Shown here: positions 17,842 through 26,727 of the stretch, piece after piece
Layout: every line of letters starts with the position of its first letter
Numbering within the stretch: the first letter of the stretch is position 1
Origin: Acidisoma cellulosilyticum
GTDB lineage: Bacteria; Pseudomonadota; Alphaproteobacteria; Acetobacterales; Acetobacteraceae
Assembly: GCF_020621385.1 (NCBI RefSeq)
Contig: NZ_JAESVA010000004.1
Coordinates: 482,691-546,690 of the forward strand
Direction: 5' to 3'
Length of the DNA: 64,000 bases
The notes under the pieces: generated by a model
Told to the model about the DNA's origin: nothing
The model's input: only the letters and a program-made list of their open reading frames with translations
Database searches by the model: none
Translations under genes and position numbers: made by a program

Positions 17842-18837
17842 ATGCGTTACAAAAAATTCGGTGGGACGGGTCTGCAAGTCTCGGAACTTTGTCTTGGAAC
17901 CATGACATTTGGCCTGCAATGCGATGAAACGCAAAGCCGGGCGATATTGAATGCAGCTTCCGAAGGCGGCATCGATTTCCTGGATCTGGCGAACGTCTAT
18001 CCCCTTGGTGGCGGAAAAGCGATGGCCGGCCGCACGGAGGAGATCGTCGGATCCTGGTTGGATGGCAGGCGCCAGGATTTCATCATCGCCACGAAATGTG
18101 CCGGCGAAATGGGGGCTAAGCCTTGGCAACGCGGAATGTCTCGAAAGAGCATCCTGGACGCGATTGACGCGTCTCTGCGACGTCTGCGCACTGATTACAT
18201 CGACCTTTATCAATTACATCGCTTTGATCCCTTGACCCCTTTGGACGAAACGCTCGAAGCGCTGGACAGCGTGGTGCGTGCAGGGAAGGCGCGCTATGTT
18301 GGCGTATCAAACTGGCAGGCCATTCGGGTCGCGCGCGCGCTCGGCCGCTCCGAAGTAAAAAACCTCGTGTCGATCGATTCCGTCCAACCGCGGTATAATT
18401 TGCTGTTTCGTGCCTTCGAGCGTGATCTGCTGCCTCTATGCGAGGAGGAGGACGTGGCTGTCATCCCATACAATCCGCTTGCGGGTGGATTATTGACCGG
18501 CAAACACAATCCCGGCGAAGCCCCGCCGGAGGGTGGCCGTTTCAAGCTGGGGGAAGCAGGCTCACGTTACCAGGACCGTTATTGGCATGAACGATCCTTC
18601 GAAACGGTTGAGCGGTTGCGCGTGGTCGCGCGTGAGGCAGGCTTGACATTGGCGACAATGGCCATGCGTTGGGTGATGTCCAATCCCGCCGTTACGGCAC
18701 CGATCATCGGTGCAAGTCGGCCCGAACAGTTGGCTGATAGTTTCGCCGCCGCCGAGCAAGGTCCTTTGGAAGCAGACCTTAAAGCGAAGCTCGACGAGAT
18801 GACATTTGAATGGCGCGCCGTCGAAGCCGAAAGATAA
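17842..18837 (+). CDS. aldo/keto reductase
   Basis: A 331-residue NADPH-dependent TIM-barrel reductase. The catalytic tetrad is visible: Asp and Tyr in FLDLANVYPLGGG (near residues 52 and 57), Lys in IIATKC (near residue 86), and His in LYQLHRFDP (near residue 126). C-terminal cofactor-binding residues lie in IIGASRPEQL near residue 292. The sequence resembles the YghZ/AKR11-14 type that reduces sugar aldehydes and ketoaldehydes. It stands alone, 160 bases after the efflux adaptor; the intergenic stretch shows no obvious regulatory motif. Confidence 0.9.
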   Translation: MRYKKFGGTGLQVSELCLGTMTFGLQCDETQSRAILNAASEGGIDFLDLANVYPLGGGKAMAGRTEEIVGSWLDGRRQDFIIATKCAGEMGAKPWQRGMSRKSILDAIDASLRRLRTDYIDLYQLHRFDPLTPLDETLEALDSVVRAGKARYVGVSNWQAIRVARALGRSEVKNLVSIDSVQPRYNLLFRAFERDLLPLCEEEDVAVIPYNPLAGGLLTGKHNPGEAPPEGGRFKLGEAGSRYQDRYWHERSFETVERLRVVAREAGLTLATMAMRWVMSNPAVTAPIIGASRPEQLADSFAAAEQGPLEADLKAKLDEMTFEWRAVEAER

Positions 18838-18983
18838 ACGGCCAGGTTGTAAACTCAAAATTTCTCAACGCGATGGGGATGGATTTCCCCTTCGCTCACT
18901 CAAACAGGCGCAACGAAAAGCTTAGCTGGAGCTCCGCTCGAACTTGGCGCTATCGCGGCATCCGAAGCCGGATTTTGCGCCGG

Positions 18984-19601
18984 TTATGCTTTCTCGAAGA
19001 AGAGTGCAAGATTATTCGCGGGCATCACGAGGCGCTCTGAGAGTTTGAAACCTTGAAGCACCGCGAGTGCGACGACATTGCCCAGATCCCGCAGACCCCA
19101 GGCTGGATTACGTGCTTTGAGGTCTTGGTGAAATGCCAAGTTGCTCGGCGCAGTTTCGACCTCAGTCTCAAGGTAGGGGCCGTATAAAAAAAGCAGACCA
19201 CCGGGCGGCAATAGCCGGCTGGCTCCAACCATCAGTCCTTGCGCCGCTGACCATGGCGCTATGTGGATCATGTTGATGGAGATGACGACATCCGTCCGTT
19301 CAAGCGGCCATTCATCGGGGGAAGCGGCATCGAGATATAATGGCGCATGCAAGTTCGGCAGAGCGGTGTGGTCGCGCCACGCGGCTATGCTGACAAGGGC
19401 GTTCGGGTCGGCATCGGTCGGCTGCCATTCAAGATGAGGGAATGCGGCAGCGTTGAATGCCGCATGCTCTCCCGTGCCGGCGGCGATTTCAAGCACGGAG
19501 CCGGATTTTGGCAGTCTTGTCCTGAGAGCCGCCAAAATCGGCTCTCGGTTGCGCGCGACAGAAGGCGAAAATCGGGCTTCTGGAGGAAGTTGGTCTGACA
19601 T
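18984..19601 (-). CDS. DUF938-family SAM-dependent methyltransferase-like protein
   Basis: A 205-residue class I methyltransferase-like protein. The SAM-binding motif VLEIAAGTGEHAAF lies near residue 37 and LEWQPTDAD near residue 63, followed by DVVISINMIHIAPW near residue 107, all typical of the DUF938 family. The ATG at 19601 (MSDQLPPEARFS) gives the normal family start; the frame extends 12 codons further without support. The target of the family is not established. It lies 88 bases downstream of the LuxR-type gene on the same strand. Confidence 0.8.
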   Translation of the reverse strand: MSDQLPPEARFSPSVARNREPILAALRTRLPKSGSVLEIAAGTGEHAAFNAAAFPHLEWQPTDADPNALVSIAAWRDHTALPNLHAPLYLDAASPDEWPLERTDVVISINMIHIAPWSAAQGLMVGASRLLPPGGLLFLYGPYLETEVETAPSNLAFHQDLKARNPAWGLRDLGNVVALAVLQGFKLSERLVMPANNLALFFEKA

Positions 19602-19689
19602 CCAGACACAATACAAGGCCGATGGGTTATTATACAATCCGCGTGGAGTTGCCCTGGCTAAAAACCGCCGGAAAGATCCGCGATGAGAT

Positions 19690-20469
19690 CTAGCTACTGC
19701 AGCTCAACCACAACGCCATCAGACCGGCACGACTGTGAACGCCAAATTTACGAAAAATGCCGACGATATATTGGTGGACGGTAGCAGCCGACAGGAGCAA
19801 CTGGCGGGCGATGTCTTTTTCGGATGCGCTGGTCAATAGCAATTGCATGACCTTGCGTTCGGCAGGGGTCAAGGGCGAAGACGCCACCACCAGGCCGTAG
19901 CTCAGCATCATGTGGCGATGAAACCATTTGATCCCGCGCAGCGCGTAGGAAAGCTTGGCGATCTGTTCATCCGTGAAGGTTGTCTGCGCATAAAGGCCGA
20001 CATGCGACTCACAATCCTTGTTCAAAGGAAATGCGACGAAAAGAGCATCGACGGTACCGACAGAGGCATAATAGCGCTGATAAAAAGCGGATTCGAACCA
20101 GCTCGCGGGCAGTTCTCGCCGGAAGGAATAGGATCTGAAGGCGCCGACGCGCTGCATTGGCAGAAGGAAGGACGGGTCGATCTCGCGCTTGTCCCAGACC
20201 TCCAGGATATCCTTGAAATGTCCTTCGTCCGGATGCGGCGGAATGGCATGAAGGGCCTGCACCGCGCCGACGCGCCAGCCTTGCAATGGGTCGGTGTCAT
20301 GGGCGCCCTCCAGCCGGACCGCACCCGCCCAGGTTGCATTCCAGGCACCAACCGTTTCGCACAGAAATGAAAGGAGATGCAGGACGGCCTGAGTGGAATG
20401 GTCGGCGCCAAACCCGCTGAGGTCATCCCAGACGCGATGTATGGCCTCTTCGCTAGTGGCTGTCATCAT
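19690..20469 (-). CDS. LuxR-family transcriptional regulator
   Basis: A 259-residue protein whose last 60 residues form a LuxR-type helix-turn-helix (LTPAERKVMQLLLTSASEKDIAR, then LSAATVHQYIVGIFRKFGV). The N-terminal 190 residues are mostly helical by composition, with several Trp residues and no recognisable autoinducer, PAS or receiver signature, so the signal is unknown. It follows the Rieske oxygenase fusion on the same strand after a 205-base gap, and may regulate that gene pair. Confidence 0.82.
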   Translation of the reverse strand: MMTATSEEAIHRVWDDLSGFGADHSTQAVLHLLSFLCETVGAWNATWAGAVRLEGAHDTDPLQGWRVGAVQALHAIPPHPDEGHFKDILEVWDKREIDPSFLLPMQRVGAFRSYSFRRELPASWFESAFYQRYYASVGTVDALFVAFPLNKDCESHVGLYAQTTFTDEQIAKLSYALRGIKWFHRHMMLSYGLVVASSPLTPAERKVMQLLLTSASEKDIARQLLLSAATVHQYIVGIFRKFGVHSRAGLMALWLSCSS

Positions 20470-20674
20470 GGAGGGCTAAGCCTCGGAGGAGAGTCCTAAC
20501 TCTCGACAGCGGTGAAATCTGTCAAGGGCTATGTTCGTCTCGGGGCAGGCTAAGCCGGACAGGGATCGTTGCCGCAGTTCCCTATCCGCCCCTCCAGGAC
20601 CAAAGACGGCGGCCGGGGCCAAGAAGAAGCCTTGCACCGATGCCTTCGCCGGCCCGAACGCCTGCTATCCTTGG

Positions 20675-22870
20675 TCAGAGATCAAGGACTATTCCCTTGG
20701 CCTGATCGGCCGCGGGGACGGAACAACAGAGGAGTACGGCGCCGTCCTCTGCCTCGGCCACAGTATCCTCCTCCTGCACGACGCGGCCTTCTCGGAGTTG
20801 CGTGGAGCAGGTACCGCAAATGCCTGAACGGCAGCTAAAGGCCGGGGCAAGACCGAGCGTCTCTGCGAATTCCAGCAGCGTTCCCTGCGCCGGAGACCAT
20901 TCGCCGGAGATGCCGGATCGGGCAAAGGTCACTGTGACAGGGGCGGTCTGAGTGCTGTCCGGCAGCAATGTCGGTTTCAGCTTGAGAGCGCCGCCGAAGG
21001 ATTCGTATCGGATGCTGGCGGGTGAGGCCCCGGAAGCGGTCAGCCCGTCATAGAGCGACTGCATGAAACCAGTGGGGCCGCAGAGATAGATATCGGCCTC
21101 ACTGATCGGGAGCAGCTCCGCGAGCCGGGCGGCTGTCATACGGCCCTCACTGTCATGGGTTTCGCCCAGGCGGTCCTCCGCCGCTGCTGCACCGTAGATG
21201 ATATGCACGGAGAGCCAGGAATGCTTGGCCGCCAGCGCGCGCACATGCGCGCCGAAGGCATGGGCCTTGCCATGATGCGCGCCATGGATGAAATGCACGC
21301 GCCTTGCGCCGCCGACCCGTTCCGCTTCGATGACCAACTGGTTCAGCATGGCAATCATCGGCGTAATGCCGACGCCCGCGGAAACCAGGGCGACCGGCCG
21401 CTCGTTGCCGGCCGCGAGCGTAAACTTGCCGCGCGGTGTCATCGCTTCCACCTGGAAACCTGGGTCGGCCTTGTCGTGCAGATAGGCCGAAACCGATTTC
21501 TCCCCCTCGCATCGTTTGATCGACAGGCGGAACTGGCTGCCGTCTGTCACATCCGAGATCGTGTAGGTACGCAAGATTGGGCGCGATTGCCCTGGCAGGG
21601 TCAAGCGGATCGGCAGGAACTGACCAGGGACCGCGGCCACCGGGCCAGCGTCGCTGCGGCGCAGGTAGAAGGAGGTGATGGTGTCGCTCTCGCGCTCCAC
21701 TTTGAACACCTCATAGCGGTGATAGGTGTTGGGTGTTGCGACGGCAGCGACGGGCGCCGGATTTGCGATCAGCGCCTGCACGACGAGGCGCTGGAAGTGG
21801 AGGGGGAGTGCCTCTGCATGCGGCAGGAAGCGCGCCTTCTCAGGCAGACCTGACCGCAGCCCGTACTGCACGGAATCCGTCAGGTCATCATCTTCACGCG
21901 CGACCTGCTGGTTGAATTCGATGAGGTCCTTGGCGAAGTCCTCGGCAACACCCGGCGCGAAATATTGCTCGGAAGCCCCATTCGTGCTGTTCGGCCCATT
22001 GGGCATCCAGACATCCACCGACATGTTCGGGAAGCCGGGATTGATATTGATGGTGAGGTTCGGCCAGAGCAGGTGATACTGCGCCTGTCCCACGTCGCCG
22101 CGCGCGTCGTAGGTTTTGATCTGGCTTTTCGCTTCGAGGGCAGAATCGCGCACATAGCCGATCTGGCTGGAAAACCACTCATCATGGGTGAGCGCGTAAT
22201 TTTCGGGTTTCACGTCAATGGCCGCGCTGAACCCCGGATGCGCGATCGCGCAATGATAGCATTCGAGGTAGTTTTCCAGCAGCGTCTTCCAGTTGGACTG
22301 CGAGACCCATTCCGTGCGGCTATAGAGTTCGAGCTTGTCGAGGTCGATACCGCTCTGCGCGATGAGATCGAGTACGCGACCGTGATAGACATGGGCCGGT
22401 TTCGCATCGCGGTCGAGATTGACGAAGACGAAGGGCCCGATGGCCTCTGCCCGGATCGGCAATAGCGGATAGTCTTCGAGCCGGAAATCCGGCTCATCAT
22501 CCGAGCGCGGCGCGCCCTTGAGATTGCCATGCAGGTCATAGACCCAGGCATGGTAGCCGCACTGGATCTTGCTTGTATTGCCACGTCCTTTGAGGACCTG
22601 ATGCCGACGGTGACGGCAGACATTGACGACGCCTGCAAGTCCGTCCGCGTTGCGGATAACCGCGACAGGAACAAGCCCCACCATGCCCGTGATATAGTCA
22701 CCATTATTCGCCAAGGCGCTCGCCGGCCCGATATATTGCCAGGTCCGTCGGAATATGTCGGTGATTTCGCGCTCTGTGACGGCCGGGTCAGTATACCACG
22801 CGGTGGGAAGGCCGTCGCCGTGCTCCACGGCCGACAGCAACGCCTGATAGTTCTCCGCTTGAATGGTCAT
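20675..22870 (-). CDS. self-sufficient Rieske monooxygenase: oxygenase and reductase fused
   Basis: A 731-residue fusion of a Rieske oxygenase alpha subunit and its complete electron-transfer chain. Residues 40-120 hold the Rieske [2Fe-2S] site (Cys85, His87, Cys104, His107). The mononuclear iron site is in LECYHCAIAHPGF (His206, His211) with the acidic ligand in REDDDL near 326-329. From about 380 the chain is a ferredoxin-NADP-reductase fold: FAD motif RTYTIS at 434, nucleotide motif GVGITP at 499, CGPTG at 597. Residues 645-731 form a plant-type ferredoxin with Cys680, Cys685, Cys688 and Cys715 or 716. The Glu203 next to the His ligand matches the quaternary-ammonium class (GbcA, CntA, stachydrine demethylase), whose reductases have the same FAD-NAD-ferredoxin order but are separate proteins. 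An MFS gene overlaps its start by four bases. All cofactor ligands look intact. Confidence 0.9.
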   Translation of the reverse strand: MTIQAENYQALLSAVEHGDGLPTAWYTDPAVTEREITDIFRRTWQYIGPASALANNGDYITGMVGLVPVAVIRNADGLAGVVNVCRHRRHQVLKGRGNTSKIQCGYHAWVYDLHGNLKGAPRSDDEPDFRLEDYPLLPIRAEAIGPFVFVNLDRDAKPAHVYHGRVLDLIAQSGIDLDKLELYSRTEWVSQSNWKTLLENYLECYHCAIAHPGFSAAIDVKPENYALTHDEWFSSQIGYVRDSALEAKSQIKTYDARGDVGQAQYHLLWPNLTININPGFPNMSVDVWMPNGPNSTNGASEQYFAPGVAEDFAKDLIEFNQQVAREDDDLTDSVQYGLRSGLPEKARFLPHAEALPLHFQRLVVQALIANPAPVAAVATPNTYHRYEVFKVERESDTITSFYLRRSDAGPVAAVPGQFLPIRLTLPGQSRPILRTYTISDVTDGSQFRLSIKRCEGEKSVSAYLHDKADPGFQVEAMTPRGKFTLAAGNERPVALVSAGVGITPMIAMLNQLVIEAERVGGARRVHFIHGAHHGKAHAFGAHVRALAAKHSWLSVHIIYGAAAAEDRLGETHDSEGRMTAARLAELLPISEADIYLCGPTGFMQSLYDGLTASGASPASIRYESFGGALKLKPTLLPDSTQTAPVTVTFARSGISGEWSPAQGTLLEFAETLGLAPAFSCRSGICGTCSTQLREGRVVQEEDTVAEAEDGAVLLCCSVPAADQAKGIVLDL

Positions 22871-24078
22871 CGTAAATCCCTAACATCCGGTTTTTGTGCG
22901 GGGGTTCCTGGGCCTGTGCGCAGGACGAGCGGAATCAAGAGCAGAAGGATGAGGCCGGCGCAGAGCATGATTTGGCTGAAGCTGACGGAGGACGCGGGGA
23001 GCACGACCAGTGTGGAGGCGCCCATCATGCCGATGCTGTAGGCGATGTTGTAAACAGCGTAGACAGCGCCGTAGCAGGCAAGGCCGCGCCGCTCGACCGC
23101 ATAGCCGAGTTCGGCGGCGGTGGGATTAAGCAGGAAGGCAAGGGCTATGCTCACGAGGCAAAGAACAAGCCCGATCATCGGCAAGGACAGCGACACGCCG
23201 AGCAGCGGCAGCGTGACGGCCATGCCAAGCAAGCCGCCGATGATGGTGGGCTTGAGGCCAAAACGCGCGGTGGAGAAGCTCACCAAAGGCGCAAATAGCC
23301 CGTAGACGATCGAGGCGACCGTAAACAGCAGCCCGACCACGGCAGGACCTGGGCCGCTGGTGCGTTGCAGATGGTGCGGCAGCAGCGGTTCCAAAATGCC
23401 CCAGCCGGCGGCGGCGGCGGCAACCGCGATGGCCGAAACCACCACGCTGCGATCCATCAGCAGGTCGAGCGTGGATAGACCGGACGAGAGAGGCGGCACC
23501 TTGCTTGGCAGCAGAAGAAAGCGCCCAACAGCGTCGATCAGCACCAGCATGCCGAGCACCAGGAAGGTCGATTTATAGCCGCCGATTTCATAGAGCGCGC
23601 CGGATAGGACAGGGCCAAGGACGGTTCCCGCGGTACTCGCCATGAATGCGATTCCGAGCATGCGGACGCGATCGCTCTGGTAATGCGAGGCGAGGAGGGC
23701 GAAACCCGCGGTCCAGGTTGCTGCCGCCGCCACGCCTTGCAGCACGCGCCCAAGCAGCATAGTGGCAAAATCAGGCCCCGCGCCGAGGAGCAGCACGGCC
23801 AGGATACCGAAGCCCGATCCCAGCAGCATAGGAAATCGGTAGCCGCGTCGATCCCCCAATATGCCGAACAGCGGGGTGCTGACCAGCAACCCGAAGGCAT
23901 AGGCGCCGTAGAGGACGCCGAGTTGCCTATCCCCCGCTTGGCCGGCGGGTGAATAAGCGCCGAGTGCGACGATCGCGCCGTAAACAAGGTAATCGACCAA
24001 AGCAGCGAAGGCGACCGAACTCAGCGCCGCATACCGGCTGACGCGCAAGCGGCCGAGACATGCCGAGCTTTCCAACAA
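22867..24078 (-). CDS. MFS transporter
   Basis: A 403-residue major facilitator protein with about twelve membrane segments. The loop 2-3 motif appears as GILGDRRGYRFPML near residue 72, and a related motif follows helix 8. The start is uncertain: the first candidates are TTG codons at 24078 and 24075 with only a weak AGCAGG upstream. It is the first gene of a minus-strand pair; its TGA overlaps the ATG of the Rieske fusion by four bases. The tight coupling suggests it imports the oxygenase substrate or exports its product. The substrate is unknown. Confidence 0.85.
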   Translation of the reverse strand: MLESSACLGRLRVSRYAALSSVAFAALVDYLVYGAIVALGAYSPAGQAGDRQLGVLYGAYAFGLLVSTPLFGILGDRRGYRFPMLLGSGFGILAVLLLGAGPDFATMLLGRVLQGVAAAATWTAGFALLASHYQSDRVRMLGIAFMASTAGTVLGPVLSGALYEIGGYKSTFLVLGMLVLIDAVGRFLLLPSKVPPLSSGLSTLDLLMDRSVVVSAIAVAAAAAGWGILEPLLPHHLQRTSGPGPAVVGLLFTVASIVYGLFAPLVSFSTARFGLKPTIIGGLLGMAVTLPLLGVSLSLPMIGLVLCLVSIALAFLLNPTAAELGYAVERRGLACYGAVYAVYNIAYSIGMMGASTLVVLPASSVSFSQIMLCAGLILLLLIPLVLRTGPGTPAQKPDVRDLR

Positions 24079-24349
24079 TTATGTACCTGCTCTGGGTGCT
24101 TTTAACTGAGACGTTTGGATGGCAAAACCATAAAGCCGAGGCGTCATGCGAGGCGGTGCAATCTCGCCGAAGGCATGCTGACGCTTGGCCTTATTCTGAC
24201 GCGCAAGAATTTACAGATATCGCGGAAAGCCTGAGATGGCCAAGCCTACTAAACAGGAGGGGTAGGGGGGCATGAGACCAAGAGCAGACAGTATAGTTGA
24301 AATATTTTTGTTAGGATTTGTAAAATTCACAGAATTCCACTTTGCACGC

Positions 24350-24859
24350 TTATTCGCTTTCATAGGCGAGGTATCGCATGATCTTCCAATGACCGTCGGA
24401 CTGGCGTTGGAAGATATCCATCCCAGGCTCCTCATGCGTCGTGACGTCTTTATTGGATAGAGTGACCGTCGAAATCCAAGTCAACCTCACGGCAGCCATG
24501 GAGCCGGAGACAATGATTTCCTTGATATGCAGACCATATTGAAAGGTCTTTGTATTGTCGGCCAAGGCGCGATGAAGCCGGGCACAGAGCAAGGGATAGC
24601 TCTGCTCAGGCAAGCCCCGAAAATCATAGCGGAGATCGGTCGAGAAAAGATCGCAGATATGGGCAGATCGGCGCGCATTGAAATCAACACGCCAATGCTC
24701 CAGCGCCGTGCGGATGGCGGAGGCAGAGTCCGGCTGAGCATAGGCGGCGCCGTCCAAGCCGATGCCGAAACAGGCGATGGTTGCGCCGACAAGAATGCGT
24801 TTGGGGAGCATGCTGGCTCGTTTTGGTTTTGCTATGACGTCCATCGCTTTATGTGCCAT
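24350..24859 (-). CDS. exported NTF2-like (DUF4440/SgcJ-type) protein
   Basis: Up to 169 residues. A hydrophobic stretch (ILVGATIACFGIGLDGAAYA) looks like a signal peptide ending near AYA, followed by an NTF2-like cone fold with IRTALEHWRVDFNARR and a C-terminal WKIMRYLAYE strand typical of DUF4440 proteins. An internal ATG at 24811 (MLPKRILVG) would give a tidier signal peptide, and neither start has a clear ribosome site. No enzymatic role can be assigned. It is divergent from the lytic transglycosylase gene. Confidence 0.6.
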   Translation of the reverse strand: MAHKAMDVIAKPKRASMLPKRILVGATIACFGIGLDGAAYAQPDSASAIRTALEHWRVDFNARRSAHICDLFSTDLRYDFRGLPEQSYPLLCARLHRALADNTKTFQYGLHIKEIIVSGSMAAVRLTWISTVTLSNKDVTTHEEPGMDIFQRQSDGHWKIMRYLAYESE

Positions 24860-24887
24860 ATCGACAGATAGATAATTGGGTTGCGCG

Positions 24888-25304
24888 ATGTCTCTTCCTT
24901 ATTTCGCCTGCATGCTGGCCGTGGCTCAGCTGCAGCACCTTCCACCGCGCGTTCTGCCCTCGATCCAGGCGGTCGAAGGAGGCGCGGTCGGCACGGTAAG
25001 CCACAATCGGGATGGTTCGGAAGATCTGGGCGTCATGCAGATCAATACCCGCTGGCTGCCGGTTCTTGCCGTCCGCTTTGGTGCCGACGAAGAGGCGGTG
25101 CGTAGCGCGCTGATTCGCAAGCCCTGCCTGAATATTCTGGTCGCGAGCGCCATTCTGCGCGCCTATCTTCGCGAAACGAACGGCAATATTCTGCAAGCCG
25201 TCGGCGATTATCATTCCCATACGCCTTTGCTGAACCACAGCTATCAGGCCGAGGTGATCGACAAGGCTCAGGCGCTTTTCGCCCAGGCGGCGGCTCATCC
25301 TTGA
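24888..25304 (+). CDS. small lytic transglycosylase (SLT-like)
   Basis: A 138-residue peptidoglycan-cleaving enzyme of the SLT/lysozyme-like fold. The probable catalytic Glu is in LPSIQAVEGG near residue 30, followed by LGVMQINTRW, the conserved G-x-M-Q-I-N motif of the family, and VGDYHSHTP near residue 108. The frame opens at a TTG (24876), but the ATG at 24888 is preferred. The protein has little more than the catalytic domain, as in specialised transglycosylases that open the wall for secretion systems or pili. It lies 1.4 kb upstream of the type II secretion cluster on the same strand, so a role in assembling that machine is plausible but not proven. Confidence 0.78.
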   Translation: MSLPYFACMLAVAQLQHLPPRVLPSIQAVEGGAVGTVSHNRDGSEDLGVMQINTRWLPVLAVRFGADEEAVRSALIRKPCLNILVASAILRAYLRETNGNILQAVGDYHSHTPLLNHSYQAEVIDKAQALFAQAAAHP

Positions 25305-25315
25305 CCGACGCGGCT

Positions 25316-25627
25316 TCACTGTCCGCAGGCAACCAGGAGGCCAGCTGTGCCGAAGCTTGGATCGGCATCAAGCGCGGCCGGGCTTGGGTAAGGCCTGCGC
25401 CAAGGCTTGCCGTCCCAATCATAGAGTGTGTAACCCCGGAACCCACAGAGTTTCCCGGCCGAGCGATAGCAGGCCACCGCCCCGTCAAGAGCTAGATTAC
25501 ACGTGATATGGCTGACTTCCTGACCGGTCGGCAGAAAGTTCGTCTGCCGTTGCGTGCAGGCTGTCAGAGCAAGGATCAAGCTGAGGCTGAGGCCAAATCC
25601 GGCCCGGTCCAGCCTGGCATCCGTCAT
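25316..25627 (-). CDS. small lipoprotein of unknown function
   Basis: A 103-residue protein with a lipoprotein signal peptide (SLSLILALTAC, lipidated Cys24). The mature part of about 80 residues has four further Cys residues and aromatic-rich segments (YTLYDWDGKPW). I do not recognise the family. Its ATG overlaps the stop of the upstream DsbA-like gene by four bases, so the two are translated together, and the Cys residues may be substrates of that oxidase. Confidence 0.65.
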   Translation of the reverse strand: MTDARLDRAGFGLSLSLILALTACTQRQTNFLPTGQEVSHITCNLALDGAVACYRSAGKLCGFRGYTLYDWDGKPWRRPYPSPAALDADPSFGTAGLLVACGQ

Positions 25628-26415
25628 TGCTTGGCGCTTTTCCGCGCCGCATCGGCGGCGGCCTGCACATCGGTCAAAGAGGAGCCGACAACAAGCTGAT
25701 CCCCCACAACGAAGCCCGGGGTTCCTTGGATACCGAGCTTTTGCGCCAATTGTTCGTTATCGGCAAGGCGCTGCGCGATTGCCGGATCATTCATGTCTTT
25801 TTGTAACTTTGTCCAATTCAGACCGAGCTCATCACTGATCCGATGCACCATCGCACTGTCGATATTGGGTGGGCTTGCCATCAGCGCGGCGCGGAACGGC
25901 ATATAGGCACCCTGCCGTTCTGCGGCGAGCGCGGCTTGAGAGCCGATGACGCTCGGCGGCCCCAGGATCGGGAGATCCTTATAGACGATCCGCAGATCGG
26001 GATCGTGCTGTTGCCAGAGACTCAGCATCGGGTCGACCTGGCGGCAATAGGGGCAGCGCGGGTCGTAAAATTCTATAACTGTAACATTCGCCTTAGCCGG
26101 ACCCACGCTCGGGTCCATTGCATTATAAATCTGCGGCCGGTTGGCCGCGATCGCCTGTCGATTGGTGACCTCCTGCTGGTGCTGCTGATCGGCTTTCCAG
26201 GCGCTGATCGCGTCTTGCAGGATCGTTGGATCTTTCACCATGGCGTCCCGAACGATTTGAACAATTTCAGACCGTTGCTCTGTCGAAAAGCTATCCGCGA
26301 AGGCTGTCGCGCCCAGACTTGCCGTGCAGAGCATCACGCATAATGGAAAACCAAGCGCTCGGCTTATCTTTCGGTCAAGCCGCCAATATCGGTTTTGCTT
26401 TGTAAACACTGGCAT
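25624..26415 (-). CDS. DsbA-family thiol:disulfide oxidoreductase (ScsC/Com1-like)
   Basis: A 263-residue periplasmic thioredoxin-fold protein. An N-terminal signal segment ends near residue 40 (AFA). A helical region of about 60 residues precedes the thioredoxin domain, as in the trimeric or Com1/ScsC-like group. The active site is Cys121-Pro-Tyr-Cys124 (DPRCPYCRQ), and the cis-Pro loop is IQGTPGFVVG near residue 230. It is divergent from the type II secretion cluster across 312 bases. Since the large cargo-like protein at 26728 is rich in Cys, this oxidase may help fold it (inference). Confidence 0.85.
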   Translation of the reverse strand: MPVFTKQNRYWRLDRKISRALGFPLCVMLCTASLGATAFADSFSTEQRSEIVQIVRDAMVKDPTILQDAISAWKADQQHQQEVTNRQAIAANRPQIYNAMDPSVGPAKANVTVIEFYDPRCPYCRQVDPMLSLWQQHDPDLRIVYKDLPILGPPSVIGSQAALAAERQGAYMPFRAALMASPPNIDSAMVHRISDELGLNWTKLQKDMNDPAIAQRLADNEQLAQKLGIQGTPGFVVGDQLVVGSSLTDVQAAADAARKSAKQ

Positions 26416-26727
26416 CGCCCTCCCCTTCGTCCTGTGACGGCGGCGTACTTATTTCACCCGCAAAGCAGAGGGCGGTCAATTCCCTTCACTCCGAAAATGA
26501 CCCCTACTAATTAGTAGGCATGACCGCCTGGCCGGATTTGCGATATGCACATTCTGCAAGGCGTTAAGCGACCTGCTACTCGAACGACTGCCAAATGTGC
26601 CGCGCCATAGGTTTCGCTGCCGTCCGCGCGCCCGAAAGCATGCGATCGACCATTTCGCGTTTGATTCCGTTTTAAAAATGATATTGTCATCCGGTGTCGT
26701 TGGCGCCGCATGCGGGAGAGGATCGTG
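26416..26727. promoter_or_regulatory. divergent control region of the DsbA-like gene and the secretion operon, with perfect palindrome
   Basis: No gene is seen in these 312 bases. At 26503-26518 there is a perfect 16-base palindrome, CCTACTAATTAGTAGG, bordered on both sides by ATGACC (26497-26502 and 26520-26525) in direct orientation. It lies about 90 bases upstream of the DsbA-like start and 210 upstream of the operon's first gene, a good position for a shared repressor or activator. A weak TTGATT near 26661 could be a -35 element for the operon. No candidate regulator gene is adjacent. Confidence 0.5.
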
